64,000 bases of DNA, taken from contig CAYMTE010000001.1 in the NCBI GenBank assembly GCA_964393325.1, positions 1 through 64,000 on the forward strand, read 5' to 3'. The notes under the pieces were generated by a model that saw nothing but the letters and a program-made list of their open reading frames with translations, did no database searches and was not told the DNA's origin. This document shows positions 41,391 to 51,100 of the stretch, piece by piece. Numbering within the stretch: the first letter of the stretch is position 1; every line of letters starts with the position of its first letter. Made by a program: the position numbers and the translations under genes. Source of the DNA: JBAZWV01 sp964393325 (GTDB taxonomy: Bacteria; Patescibacteriota; Patescibacteriia; 2-12-FULL-60-25).

Positions 41391-42619
41391 AGATTCTTCA
41401 CGTGAATAAATTTTTTGATCTGCACGGCGGCGCGGAGGTGTACATGCATGAGTTGATGCGCGCACAAGAGCGCGCCGGGCATGAGGTACATGCCTTCTCG
41501 ACACGCTCGCCAAAGAATCTTCCCTCGACGGACGCCTCAAGATTTGTGACACGACATGAGATGGGTCGTTTTGAGGGGCCGTTCGCGGATACAATAAAAG
41601 CGATGGATTACCTCTGGAATCGGGAAGCAAAGCGCGCGATGGAGCACGCGCTTCGCGAGCTTGCGCCGGACGTCATTCATCTCCATAACATTTATCATCA
41701 TCTTTCAACGTCAATCCTCGCGCCAATTCGTCGGCAGCGCGTCGCGTGCGTCCAAACGCTTCATGATCTGAAGCTCGCATGTCCGAATTACAAAATGTAC
41801 ACGGAAGGCGCGCCGTGCGAGCGGTGTAAGGGTGGGAGGTACACGCAAGCGATTGTGCATCGGTGCATGGGGAGTCGATTGTTGCCGAATGTCCTCGCCG
41901 CGGTGGAAATGGGATATACAAAGGCGATGCAATCGTATGAGCGAACGGTGCATACGTTTATTTGTCCGTCTGACTTTATGGCGGAACGCATGGTGTCATG
42001 GGGTGAGCCTGCGTCGAAATTTCTCGTTGCACGTTCACCGGCTCCGCGACACGAACGCGCGTCGCGTGGCGGGGGGTATCTGCTTGCCGTCGGACGGTTG
42101 TCTCCGGAAAAAGGATATGAGGAGTTATTACACGCGGCGCGATCTGTGCCGGAGGTGCACATACGGATTGCGGGCATTGGTCCCGAAGAAGATCGATTAC
42201 GGTCCTATCTTCGAAGCGAGAACATGAAGCACGTTGAGCTCGTGGGGTTTAAACGCGGAGCGGAATTGATCGATCTGTATCTGAATGCGGACGGATTTAT
42301 TGCGTCGCCGGTGGGATATGAAAACGCGCCACTCGCGGTACTCGATGCGCTAGGATATGGATTGCCGATTCTTGCGACGCGCATTGGCGGGTTGCCGGAG
42401 ATGGTGGAAGAAGGAGTGAGCGGTTATCTCGTGGAGCGCGCGAACGTTGATGCGTGGGCCGCGACGCTCAAGCAATTTGCGTCATTGTCTTCCGAAGCGC
42501 GGGATGCGATGGCGGATGCGAGTTATCGCTTGGGGCGAGATCGATTTCCGGATTGGGCGTTGCATGAACAGATGATCGCGGACGTGTATGAGACGGCGAT
42601 CGCCGCTTCTCGAGCGTGA
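41387..42619 (+). CDS. Glycosyltransferase family 4
   Basis: A 410-aa GT-B enzyme: MKILHVNKFFDLHGGAEVYM, DVIHLHNIYHHLSTSIL, a Cys-bearing insert (LKLACPNYKMYTEGAPCERC, HRCMG) typical of a GT4 subgroup, LLAVGRLSPEKGYEELLHAA and ENAPLAVLDALGYGLPILAT. The insert with four Cys may bind a metal. ATG at 41387 overlaps the previous stop (ATGA); a second ATG at 41381 is possible. Function in surface glycan assembly is inferred from context. Confidence 0.92.
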   Translation: MKILHVNKFFDLHGGAEVYMHELMRAQERAGHEVHAFSTRSPKNLPSTDASRFVTRHEMGRFEGPFADTIKAMDYLWNREAKRAMEHALRELAPDVIHLHNIYHHLSTSILAPIRRQRVACVQTLHDLKLACPNYKMYTEGAPCERCKGGRYTQAIVHRCMGSRLLPNVLAAVEMGYTKAMQSYERTVHTFICPSDFMAERMVSWGEPASKFLVARSPAPRHERASRGGGYLLAVGRLSPEKGYEELLHAARSVPEVHIRIAGIGPEEDRLRSYLRSENMKHVELVGFKRGAELIDLYLNADGFIASPVGYENAPLAVLDALGYGLPILATRIGGLPEMVEEGVSGYLVERANVDAWAATLKQFASLSSEARDAMADASYRLGRDRFPDWALHEQMIADVYETAIAASRA

Positions 42620-42620
42620 T

Positions 42621-44618
42621 ATGAAACGATTTGCGCTACTTGTGTTATGCCTGCTTCTCGCGTGTCCGACACCGCTTGTTGCCGCGCGAGGCACGTGGAC
42701 AGCGCCAAAGTTGATTAATTTTTATTTGAACTGGCAGATTTCGGATGCGGATCTCGCACGACTTTCTCGGTGGGATGTCGTTGTATTGGACATGGATGTG
42801 GCATGGTCTGCACCGGAAGATATTCGTGCGCTTCGCGCCGCGAATCCGAAGATAAAAATTTTAGCCTACGTGAGCGCGGGGGAGCTTTCCCAATCTCGAC
42901 GTCAGGGTGATCCGTCGTCGCCAGGACATCGACTCGCATCGCGTGCATCGGAGGAATTGTTTATGCACTCAACCACCGGCTCACGGTTAAGTTGGTGGTC
43001 TGGCGCGGAGCTGATGAATGCGACGGATGAAGGGCCGACGGCGCATGGTGTGCGGTGGGCAGATGTTCTACCGGCGTTCGTTCATGACGAGATGATGTCG
43101 ACCGGTTTGTGGGACGGCGTTTTTCTCGATGGAGCGTATAGTGACATCACGTGGTTTTTTGGACCGAGTATTGATCCCGATGGTGATGGGGTTGCAGCGT
43201 CGTCAGACAAGATAAACGCCGCCTGGCAGGCGGGGATGTCGCGTCTTTTGCGAAACATGCGTCGCGCCGTTGGTGCGCGCGGATTGATCTTGGTGAACAG
43301 TAGTACGATTTATCACTCGTTGGTGAACGGTGTGCTGATAGAGAATTTTCCTCGGTACGGATGGGAGGGGTCACAGACGGAGATGCTTCACGCAGAACGG
43401 GTGAATGTCGCGCCATCGCTGACGGCATATAACACGAATACGGAAGATCGTGAGACGCCGGACGACTATCGGCTCATGCGATATGGTCTGACGAGTGCGA
43501 TGCTCGGCGATGGATTTTTTTCGTTCGATGCAGGGCCGACGCATCATGCGAGAACGTGGTGGTATGACGAATATGATGCATCGCTCGGACGACCGACGGG
43601 CGCACCACGACGTCTGGACTCGGCGCGGAAGGACGTTGCTCCGGGTGTTTGGATACGCGAGTTTGAACGCGGCGCTGTTGTCGTGAATAGCACGACGGGA
43701 ACGCGGCGCGTCACGCTTCCTGCGACGTATGAGTTGTTGTTTGGTGATCAGGATCCGGCGGCAAATACGGGAGAGCGAATTCGTACGTTCGATCTTCCCG
43801 CGGAAGACGGACGCGTCCTTGTGCGTTCGTTGAGCATGAAAGATCTTCAGGAAGGCGGATTTATCAACGGAGGCTATCTTCGTGCGTATCGCCAAACGGG
43901 TACGCGTGCACGAAACGGATTTTTCACGCTCCGTACGGATCTCCCGCGCGGCGCGGACGTGTCTGTTGTTCCGTTTTCTTCCCAGACACCGTCATCGATG
44001 ATTAGTGCGCATCGGGGAGAGTTGACGGTACAGACGGGTACGGCGCAGATCGCATTCCGCCCGTTTGGCGCCGCATACACCGGGACGTTGTGGGTTGCGG
44101 TTGGAAATGTTCGCGGTGACAACTCACGAGAGATTATTGTTGGACGCGATGGGTCTCCAGATGTTCGTATCTTCGATCGCGTCGGACGAGAGCTTGATCG
44201 ATGGTCGGTTGATGATGTCGCGTATCGCGGAGGTGTTCGCGTCGCTGCGCTTGATGTGGATCGGGATGGTCGTGATGAACTCGTCCTCGGAGCGGGGCCT
44301 GGCAATGCGCCGCGTGTTCAGATACGAACGGGAGACGGTGCGCTTTGGCACGAAGGATTTCTCGCGTTTGATACGCATGAGCGGGGAGGTGTCGCTGTTG
44401 CGGTGGGAGATGCGGACCAGGATGGTCATGCGGATATCCTTGTTGGTTCCGGAGAAGGGGCGATTCCGCGTGTCCGTGTGTTTGATGCGATGGGTATGCT
44501 GAAACAAGAAATTCGACTCGGTGATGTTCCGGTACTTTCCGGGATCGCGGTGCAGATGGGGGACATTGATGCGGACGGGATTCGTGAGATTCTCGTTCGG
44601 ACAGAAACAGCGTTGTAA
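42621..44618 (+). CDS. Predicted exported glycoside hydrolase (GHL15-like) with FG-GAP propeller
   Basis: A 665-aa exported protein. A signal peptide (MKRFALLVLCLLLACPTPLV) precedes a TIM-barrel domain (about 28-400) resembling the hypothetical glycosidase family GHL15 (LINFYLNWQISDADLARLSR, VVVLDMDVAW, KILAYVSAGELS, GLWDGVFLDGAYSD). Asp residues in VVLDMD and FLDGAY are catalytic candidates. Residues about 500-665 contain FG-GAP/VCBS repeats with calcium-type loops (DVDRDGRDELVLG, DADQDGHADILVG, DIDADGIREILV). It may trim or bind surface or environmental glycans. Activity is unproven for the family. It starts 1 nt after the previous stop. Confidence 0.8.
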   Translation: MKRFALLVLCLLLACPTPLVAARGTWTAPKLINFYLNWQISDADLARLSRWDVVVLDMDVAWSAPEDIRALRAANPKIKILAYVSAGELSQSRRQGDPSSPGHRLASRASEELFMHSTTGSRLSWWSGAELMNATDEGPTAHGVRWADVLPAFVHDEMMSTGLWDGVFLDGAYSDITWFFGPSIDPDGDGVAASSDKINAAWQAGMSRLLRNMRRAVGARGLILVNSSTIYHSLVNGVLIENFPRYGWEGSQTEMLHAERVNVAPSLTAYNTNTEDRETPDDYRLMRYGLTSAMLGDGFFSFDAGPTHHARTWWYDEYDASLGRPTGAPRRLDSARKDVAPGVWIREFERGAVVVNSTTGTRRVTLPATYELLFGDQDPAANTGERIRTFDLPAEDGRVLVRSLSMKDLQEGGFINGGYLRAYRQTGTRARNGFFTLRTDLPRGADVSVVPFSSQTPSSMISAHRGELTVQTGTAQIAFRPFGAAYTGTLWVAVGNVRGDNSREIIVGRDGSPDVRIFDRVGRELDRWSVDDVAYRGGVRVAALDVDRDGRDELVLGAGPGNAPRVQIRTGDGALWHEGFLAFDTHERGGVAVAVGDADQDGHADILVGSGEGAIPRVRVFDAMGMLKQEIRLGDVPVLSGIAVQMGDIDADGIREILVRTETAL

Positions 44619-44621
44619 TCT

Positions 44622-45794
44622 ATGAAACGACAGCCAACGGATATCTTTCGTCTTGGAACATACGGACTTCTGTGCGCCGTCGCACTCTTTGTGGCGCTGT
44701 TTCGTCCTGCATCCGGATTGAGCGTGCGGTACACGCATTCGCCGATCGTTGGCGGAGACGAGCTCACGATGACTGCGGCGATACGCGTAACGGATGAGCA
44801 GGCGCATGATGGTGTAAAGCTGACATGGCGACTTCCGCCGTGGGCCGAAATCGTGAGTGCTGATCCTCCAATAACGCACTCATCCGTTCTCTTCGGACGG
44901 TTGAACGCCGGAGATCGGCGAACGGCGACGCTTCGTGTTCGGTTGCGCGATGTCCCTGGAACAGAGATCGCTCTTGGGTACAGTCTCCGTGAGATGGTGG
45001 GTACGGAAGAACGCTATATCTCCGGAGAAGAGCGCACGCAGATCGCTTCGTCCGCGATGCAGATTGAATGGGGTGCGACCTCCACGGTTTCGGCAGGATC
45101 CTCGGTTCCGTTCGTCCTCACGAATAACGGGACGACATCCCTTCCTGCTGTCATCTTGCGTCTGACGGATCCTTCGTCGGCAGCGGGTGTGAGTTTTTAT
45201 GGTCGCGATTCCTATCGGATTGGAAACATGAACCCTGGTGAACGAGTCGTTATTCCGCTTGATGTTGATCCGCGAACGCGTGGGCGGATGGCTATCGCAT
45301 GGGAGGTGCAGGATATGGCACAGCCGGTTGACCGGGGGGTCTTGCGGTTCACCGTCCTTCCTTCGTCGAGCGTCGCATCGTTGGATACGGATGATCGCGA
45401 TGCATCATCTACGCCGCGTGTCGCGACGACGGTGCAATATCGAACGGCGACCGGTGATCAACTCGGCTCGGGTCCGAATCCTCCGCGTCTCGGTGAGACG
45501 ACGACGTATTGGGTGACATGGACGGTGACGTCGACGGAGCGGGAGATACAAGATATTGAAATTCGAGGAACGCTTTCATCGGATGTTCACGCGACCGGTC
45601 GCAATGCATCGCTTCTCCCGGGTCGATTTTCTACAACGGATTCTACGGTTGTGTGGCACGTTCCGTCTCTGCCGGTAACGAAAGGACGTCCTGCGACGTG
45701 GTCATTTGAAGTGGAAGTGACGCCGACGTCAACGGAACGGGGAGATGGGGCGCCGCTTGTTGCATCTACAGATATTTTTGTCGCGTCTCATTAG
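44622..45794 (+). CDS. Exported Ig-like/DUF11-type surface protein
   Basis: A 390-aa protein with an N-terminal hydrophobic signal (about 10-30) and then beta-rich repeats with the conserved-repeat pattern of DUF11-type domains (GDELTMTAAIRVTDEQAHDG, NAGDRRTATLRVRLRDVPGT, RLGETTTYWVTWTVTSTERE). A weak C-terminal anchor is not evident. No enzymatic motif is seen; a structural or adhesive surface role is inferred. It is 3 nt after the glycosidase-like gene, so they are probably co-transcribed, and it converges on an HTH gene. Confidence 0.75.
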   Translation: MKRQPTDIFRLGTYGLLCAVALFVALFRPASGLSVRYTHSPIVGGDELTMTAAIRVTDEQAHDGVKLTWRLPPWAEIVSADPPITHSSVLFGRLNAGDRRTATLRVRLRDVPGTEIALGYSLREMVGTEERYISGEERTQIASSAMQIEWGATSTVSAGSSVPFVLTNNGTTSLPAVILRLTDPSSAAGVSFYGRDSYRIGNMNPGERVVIPLDVDPRTRGRMAIAWEVQDMAQPVDRGVLRFTVLPSSSVASLDTDDRDASSTPRVATTVQYRTATGDQLGSGPNPPRLGETTTYWVTWTVTSTEREIQDIEIRGTLSSDVHATGRNASLLPGRFSTTDSTVVWHVPSLPVTKGRPATWSFEVEVTPTSTERGDGAPLVASTDIFVASH

Positions 45795-45820
45795 ACATGT
45801 GAGCGTAATGTGCCGACGGA

Positions 45821-46132
45821 TTACGTTCCGCTCGGGGATCGAGGAGAGAATTTCGGATTTTTAATTTTCCACTGGTCGACCCATTGCCCGATGCCTTTCG
45901 CGTCGCGTTTATGTTGCACGGTGATGGTTCGTTGCGACCAGTGCACGAGCGATTCGAAGTGAATAGCATACCGACCTCGAACGACGATGTATCGAACGTC
46001 GCCGGTTGCGATGGCTCGGCGGACGGTACGAGGATTTACGCCGAAGAGGCGAGCAGCTTCTGACACAGAAACGCGAACGACTGAGGATTCCGTGGATTGT
46101 TCATCATTCGTTATGTTTTGTGGCGTTTTCAT
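45821..46132 (-). CDS. Excisionase/MerR-type helix-turn-helix protein
   Basis: A 103-aa small DNA-binding protein. The HTH reads VSVSEAARLFGVNPRTVRRA followed by a beta wing (IATGDVRYIVVRGRYAIHFE) and a short basic tail (SPRSPSGT). Excisionase-like proteins include phage factors and regulators; no integrase or phage gene is nearby, so a regulator is more likely. The start MKTPQNITNDEQ at 46132 was preferred over the upstream frame to 46471, which runs into the sigma-factor gene. TTGACA lies upstream on the minus strand (46175 region), without a convincing -10. Confidence 0.82.
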   Translation of the reverse strand: MKTPQNITNDEQSTESSVVRVSVSEAARLFGVNPRTVRRAIATGDVRYIVVRGRYAIHFESLVHWSQRTITVQHKRDAKGIGQWVDQWKIKNPKFSPRSPSGT

Positions 46133-46207
46133 GAGAAGACTGTGTCTCGATTCCGTATATTTGTCAATACTAGTGTGGACAAAAAGTGAATTTTTGAGTA
46201 AAAAGGC

Positions 46208-46236
46208 TTGAAGAAAAGGGGATTTTCGGTTACGAT
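46208..46236 (+). promoter_or_regulatory. Promoter of the ECF sigma gene
   Basis: TTGAAG (46208-46213) and TACGAT (46231-46236) are 17 nt apart, 25 nt before the ATG. It could be a housekeeping promoter rather than an ECF-specific one. Confidence 0.6.
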
Positions 46237-46261
46237 CAGCCCACTCTCCTTGGGAGTCAGC

Positions 46262-46831
46262 ATGTCGAATCTTGTCGATCGCTATCTCCTGTTCCGCATT
46301 CGAACGAAGCGGGATCCTGAAGCTTTTGCGAGGATTTACGATCGCTACGTAAAAGCCTTGTATCGTTTTACCTTGCTGAAGCTTCCATCTCAGGAGGATG
46401 CACAGGATGTTACTGCAGAAACCTTCACAAAAACCTGGAATTACCTGCAAGAAGATCAAACAGTGACGCATGTTCGCGCGTTGCTGTATCGCATTGCGCG
46501 TAATCTCATTGCAGACTATTACCGCCAGCGTCCGGTTTCACATGGGGTTCAGGTTGTGTCTGTAACAGAACTCCATGAATTAACGTCTTCTGAAGTAAGG
46601 GACGATTCATCAGATCGTGGACGCGAGCGCCGAGTTATCGAGGCGCGGGCGGAATTCTCCCTTCTGCTCAAGCAGCTTGAGCGGTTGAAGGAGGACTATC
46701 GAGACGTTGTCACCCTTCGTCTCGTGGACGGACTCTCCTTCGATGACATTGCACATGTTCTTGAGAAGACTCCCGGAAATGTTCGTGTGATCTATCATCG
46801 CGCCCTCAAGGCATTAAAAGAAATTCAGTAA
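46262..46831 (+). CDS. ECF-type RNA polymerase sigma factor
   Basis: A 189-aa sigma-70 family protein with region 2 (FARIYDRYVKALYRFTLLKL, DAQDVTAETFTKTWNYLQED) and region 4 (YRDVVTLRLVDGLSFDDIAH, VLEKTPGNVRVIYHRALKAL), and no region 3, as in the ECF group. It would redirect RNA polymerase to a regulon, possibly including surface genes downstream. The gene is 4 nt before the DUF5667 protein, a likely anti-sigma or sensor partner. GGGAG lies 6 nt before ATG. The start could be the TTG at 46208, but that lies in the promoter. Confidence 0.92.
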   Translation: MSNLVDRYLLFRIRTKRDPEAFARIYDRYVKALYRFTLLKLPSQEDAQDVTAETFTKTWNYLQEDQTVTHVRALLYRIARNLIADYYRQRPVSHGVQVVSVTELHELTSSEVRDDSSDRGRERRVIEARAEFSLLLKQLERLKEDYRDVVTLRLVDGLSFDDIAHVLEKTPGNVRVIYHRALKALKEIQ

Positions 46832-46835
46832 TATC

Positions 46836-47936
46836 ATGTCACGTGACTTGCAGCAGCGGATCAGTGAACTGCGATCCGTTGAACGCCGCCTCGAACCCGA
46901 TGCGGCGTGGATTGCTGCAACGCGATTGGAATTATTGAAGACGGTCTGCGTATCACGTCGCGGAGAGTCGACAACGGTTGCGCATACGATTGCTTCGTTT
47001 TTCCGACACTTTGTTCCGGTTCGGTTTCCATATTTTGTTCGAGGTCCGGTCATGGCTGCGATGGCGGTGTTGCTTGCTGCACTGGGTGGATCCGTTGCGT
47101 CCGTTTCCGCAGCAGAACGATCGTTACCCGGAGATTTTTTGTACTCGTTAAAGCTTGCGACGGAGCAAGCTCGGTTGGCGCTTACGGCAACAAAGGAAGA
47201 TAAACTGCGATTGAAATTGGAATTCACAGATCGTCGTGGAGATGAGTTGAAGAGTGTTGCGAAGCTGGATGTTGTTGAGAAGCCAGTTCGTGTGGCGCAG
47301 GCAGCAGAAATTTTAAAGCGTGATTTGGATACGGTGAAGAAACAGCTTGATGATGTGAAAACGGATGTTTCGCCAAAGAAAGTTGTGGAAGTTGCGAAGC
47401 TTGTTGATCAGACTACGGGAAAGATCGTTCAAAAGCTTCAAGAAACGAAGTCGGAAATTCCGGCGGAGACAAAGGGGAAGATTACCGAGGCACAGGCGGC
47501 TGCGGCTGATACGGGTGTGAAGGCGTTGGAAGTTCTCGTTGAGACGCATCAAGAATCCGAAGAGGATATTTCTGAAGTGTGGATCGTCCAGGCTATTCAG
47601 GATCATGGCCGAGTTGTTGCGGACGTGACCGGGGATGCGGGCGTTGCGTCGTCTACCGCGGCAGTGACGGTGTCTACCGAAACATCAACGTCGAGTCTTT
47701 CGCTTCCGGTTGCCGTGGAGCAGATTAAGGTCGCAACGCAGACGGCGTTCGCAATCCAAAAAACACAGGAGGATCTCGCCTCGTCGTCTACGGCGGCTGT
47801 TCTTCCGGTAGAGGGATCGTCATCAACGACGAATGACGGAACCGCCTCGTCGTCTACGGCGGAAACGTCAACCTCGACGTCTTCTCTTCCGTCATCGATA
47901 TCCTCTTCATCCGTTCAACCTGTAACGCCCCCATAA
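46836..47936 (+). CDS. DUF5667 membrane protein, candidate anti-sigma/surface sensor
   Basis: A 366-aa single-pass protein. Residues 1-65 are cytoplasmic and basic (MSRDLQQRISELRSVERRLE), a membrane helix lies at about 71-92, and the DUF5667 motif follows (ERSLPGDFLYSLKLATEQAR). A long helical region (110-260) and a Ser/Thr/Val-rich tail (from about 270) face outside. In related genomes DUF5667 proteins sit next to ECF sigma factors, and an anti-sigma role for the N-terminal part is an inference; no zinc-finger motif is visible. It is adjacent (4 nt) to the sigma gene. Confidence 0.83.
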   Translation: MSRDLQQRISELRSVERRLEPDAAWIAATRLELLKTVCVSRRGESTTVAHTIASFFRHFVPVRFPYFVRGPVMAAMAVLLAALGGSVASVSAAERSLPGDFLYSLKLATEQARLALTATKEDKLRLKLEFTDRRGDELKSVAKLDVVEKPVRVAQAAEILKRDLDTVKKQLDDVKTDVSPKKVVEVAKLVDQTTGKIVQKLQETKSEIPAETKGKITEAQAAAADTGVKALEVLVETHQESEEDISEVWIVQAIQDHGRVVADVTGDAGVASSTAAVTVSTETSTSSLSLPVAVEQIKVATQTAFAIQKTQEDLASSSTAAVLPVEGSSSTTNDGTASSSTAETSTSTSSLPSSISSSSVQPVTPP

Positions 47937-47945
47937 AACGGGACG

Positions 47946-48094
47946 CTGCGGGATTCATCGCCTCGCAGGGCATTCGAGCTCTACTCGACTGTCCTGACGG
48001 GCGGGGGAATCTCTCTTGCCCGCTCGTGTCACATCCTCGCCACTGACCGGATCATGAAAGGTCGAACTCCGATATTTATCGGAGGACCCGGTCA
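47946..48094 (+). promoter_or_regulatory. Structured 5' leader of the S-layer candidate gene
   Basis: Between the DUF5667 stop (47936) and the ATG (48168) four stem-loops follow one another: CTGCG/CGCAG (47946-47968), TCGAG/CTCGA (47974-47988), ACGGGCGGG/CCCGCTCGT (47997-48027) and TGACCGG/CCGGTCA (48044-48094) enclosing CTCCGAT/ATCGGAG (48067-48084). No known riboswitch was recognised. It may stabilise the mRNA or regulate it. Confidence 0.55.
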
Positions 48095-48167
48095 TCATCA
48101 AACATCTATCGCGGTTCGACGATCCCACCGGATCTCGCTCCGCAAACACTTCTACAGGTTCTCATTT

Positions 48168-51100
48168 ATGAATTCATTTAAGAAAGTTTTCTCCTCCTTC
48201 GTCTCATTGATGATGGTTGTGTCATCGGTCGGCGCTGGTTCGCTTGGCTTCGCCAATGCGGCTTCCGCGGCCATGGCCGGCGATCTTCTCAAGGCGTCTG
48301 GTCCTGCTGTGTACTACTACGCAGCGGATGGGAAGCGCTACGTTTTCCCGAACGAGAAGACCTACTTCTCTTGGTACAACGATTTCTCGTCGGTCAAAAC
48401 CATTTCCGACGCCGAACTCGCCGCCATTCCGATTGGTGGAAACGTCACGGTTCGTCCTGGGACGAAGCTCGTGAAGATTCAGACCGATCCGAAGGTTTAC
48501 GCTGTCACCAAGTGCGGTGTTCTTCACTGGGTTGAATCCGAAACAATCGCCAAGAATCTCTACGGAGATGCCTGGGCGACGCGCGTCATCGACGTGCCGG
48601 ATGCCTTCTTCGTGAACTACACGATTGGTTCCTCGGTTTCGACGTCCGTTCACCCGGATGGTCAGACCGTCTCGTACGCGGGTGATTCCAACAAGTACGT
48701 CGTCTGGGGTGGCCAGAAGCGCAAGTTCGCTTCGCAGGCTGCATGGGACGCGAACATGTTGAACGCCGTTAACACGGTCATGACGACCATCAGCTACCCG
48801 AACGGTGCTGACGTCACGGGTCGTGAAGCGGATCTCGCGGACGTTGTCTGTGCTGGTACGCCGGTCTCGGGCAACCTCACGGTTTCCCTTGCGGCTGACA
48901 CGCCAGCTGGTGCGACAGTTCCGAAGAACGCTGCTTCAGTTCCTCTCGCGAAGTTCACCTTTGCTGGCGGGACGGGTGCTTCCACGATCACGGGTCTCAC
49001 GATCCATCGTGTTGGCGTCGGTGCAGCTTCAGATCTCGCGAACGTCTACTTGTACGATCAGAACGGCAAGCGCTTGACCACGGGACGCACGATCAACTCG
49101 ACGTCTCAGACCGCGACGTTCAGCTCGCTGAACATCACGGTTCCGGCCGGCGGCATGCAGTCCGTCTACATCTACGGTGACTTCTCGAGCCCGGCTTCGA
49201 CGGGTGGTCAGCACTCGTTCGAAATCATGGATGCAGGTTCCGTTGTCGTTTCCTCGGCGACGGCTATCCAGGGATCGTTCCCGGTGCGCGGCAACGTGTT
49301 CACCGTTGGTACGACGCTCTCCGCTCGTGTCGATGTTCAGAAGGGTGCAACTCCTTCGAACCCGACGGTCGGTGCTTCCGAAACGGAAATCTCGAACTTC
49401 AAACTCACGGCCAACACGAACGACGTGAAGGTCAACCAGATCACGCTTTACCAGGCTGGTTCGGTCACCAACTCCGACATCACGGATCTCAAGCTCTACC
49501 AGGGCTCGTCTCTCGTGGCGACGGCAACCGGTGTCGACTCCAGCGGTCGTATCGTGCTCAAGTTTGAACCGTCCTACCTCATCACGAACGGAACGACGAA
49601 AGTCTTCTCGCTCCGTGCCAAGGTTGGTGGTCGTGCAAGCCGCACGATCAAGACCTACGTTGAATACACCACAGACGTGAATGCCACGGACATGGTGTAC
49701 AACGCGGGTGCTGCGGTCTGTATCGCTGACACGGCCACGGGTGGTTGTACAACAACCGGCCAGGGCTCGTTCGATGGCGAAACGGATTCCGCTAACTACA
49801 TTGAGGTGACGACACAGGGCGGTACCCTCACCAACGCGTTCAACGGTCCTGCGACCTCGAACGTTGCGAAGGGTCAGCTCGCGGTTCCTCTCTACAAGTT
49901 CGCTCTCACGGCTGAAAACAACCTCGAAATCCGCACGATGAGCTTCTCGCTTGCCACCACGGCTGGCTCGGCCACATGTGCAGTGAAGGGTTCTTCCAGC
50001 ACGAACTACTTCCGCGCGCTCAAGATCAAGAACCTTGATACAGGCGTGACGGTTATGGGTCCGACGGAAATTGCGTCCAGTGTTGCCGCTAGCGCGGACA
50101 GCTCGGGCACGATCACGTTGTCTGACTCGTTCAACATGACGGCAGGACAGACGTTGAATCTCGCCATCGTTGCGGATCTCTCCAACTCGGAAGACGCAAC
50201 GGGTGAATTCTTCGGTGCCAACGACTGTGGCTACAAGGTTACCTTGAGCGCCTTCGGTTCGTCGGACGTCCGCATCGTCGAAACGGGTGAATTCCTCGCA
50301 ACGTCGAAGATCATCCCGAACAGCGCGAACACGGGTAACCAGATCAACATCAAGTCTTCCAGCTTGACCGTTTCCTTGGCCGGCACGCCGTCCTCGGGCA
50401 CGATCGTGAAGAAGTCTCAGAATGTTCCGGTCGCGGGTCTCGTGCTCTCTACGGGTGCTCAGTCCAGCGTGCTCATCACGAGCCTTACGCTCACATGTCA
50501 GGCGCAGCTTGCGTCGACGGGTGTGTCGTTCGGCGCGGCCGGTGCGCTCGCGAACTGTGACCAGCGCATTACGGGTCTCTCCCTCTGGGACGGATCGACA
50601 CAGGTTGGTACGGCAAAGGCTCCGGACACAACGACCGGTGCTGCGCAGATCAGCAACTTGAACCTCACCATCCCAGCCGGAACGAGCAAGAGCTTGACGG
50701 TCGCTGCGACCTTCAGCTCCACGGCTTCGACAACGGCTCCGTATGACAAGGTTTCTGTCGGTGTCTCTGCTGCCTCGGATATCACGGCACAAGATGCGGA
50801 CTCCAACACGGTGACCCCGTCGTTGAACTCCGCTGTCACGGCCAACGCCAGCGGCGCCTCGCCGTCCGTTGTCCAGACGGTCTTGAACAGTGGTACGATC
50901 ACCATCACGTCTGACTCTCACCCGGTCTCCTCGATCGTGGTTGCAGGGAAGGATGTCTGGGTGCCGTTCGCACAGTACAAGGCTTCGGCTCAGTTCGAAG
51001 CGGTTGAACTCGATCGCGTCGCGATCCTCGCGAGCTCGACGGGTAGCAACTTGTACGACAACGCGGTCTTTGCTGCGGTGGCTGTTGCCTCCGGCGGCGC

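Noticed and set aside
45821..46132. Excisionase as sign of a mobile element
   Set aside because: No integrase, attachment-site repeat or phage gene was found around it; the fold is also used by ordinary regulators.
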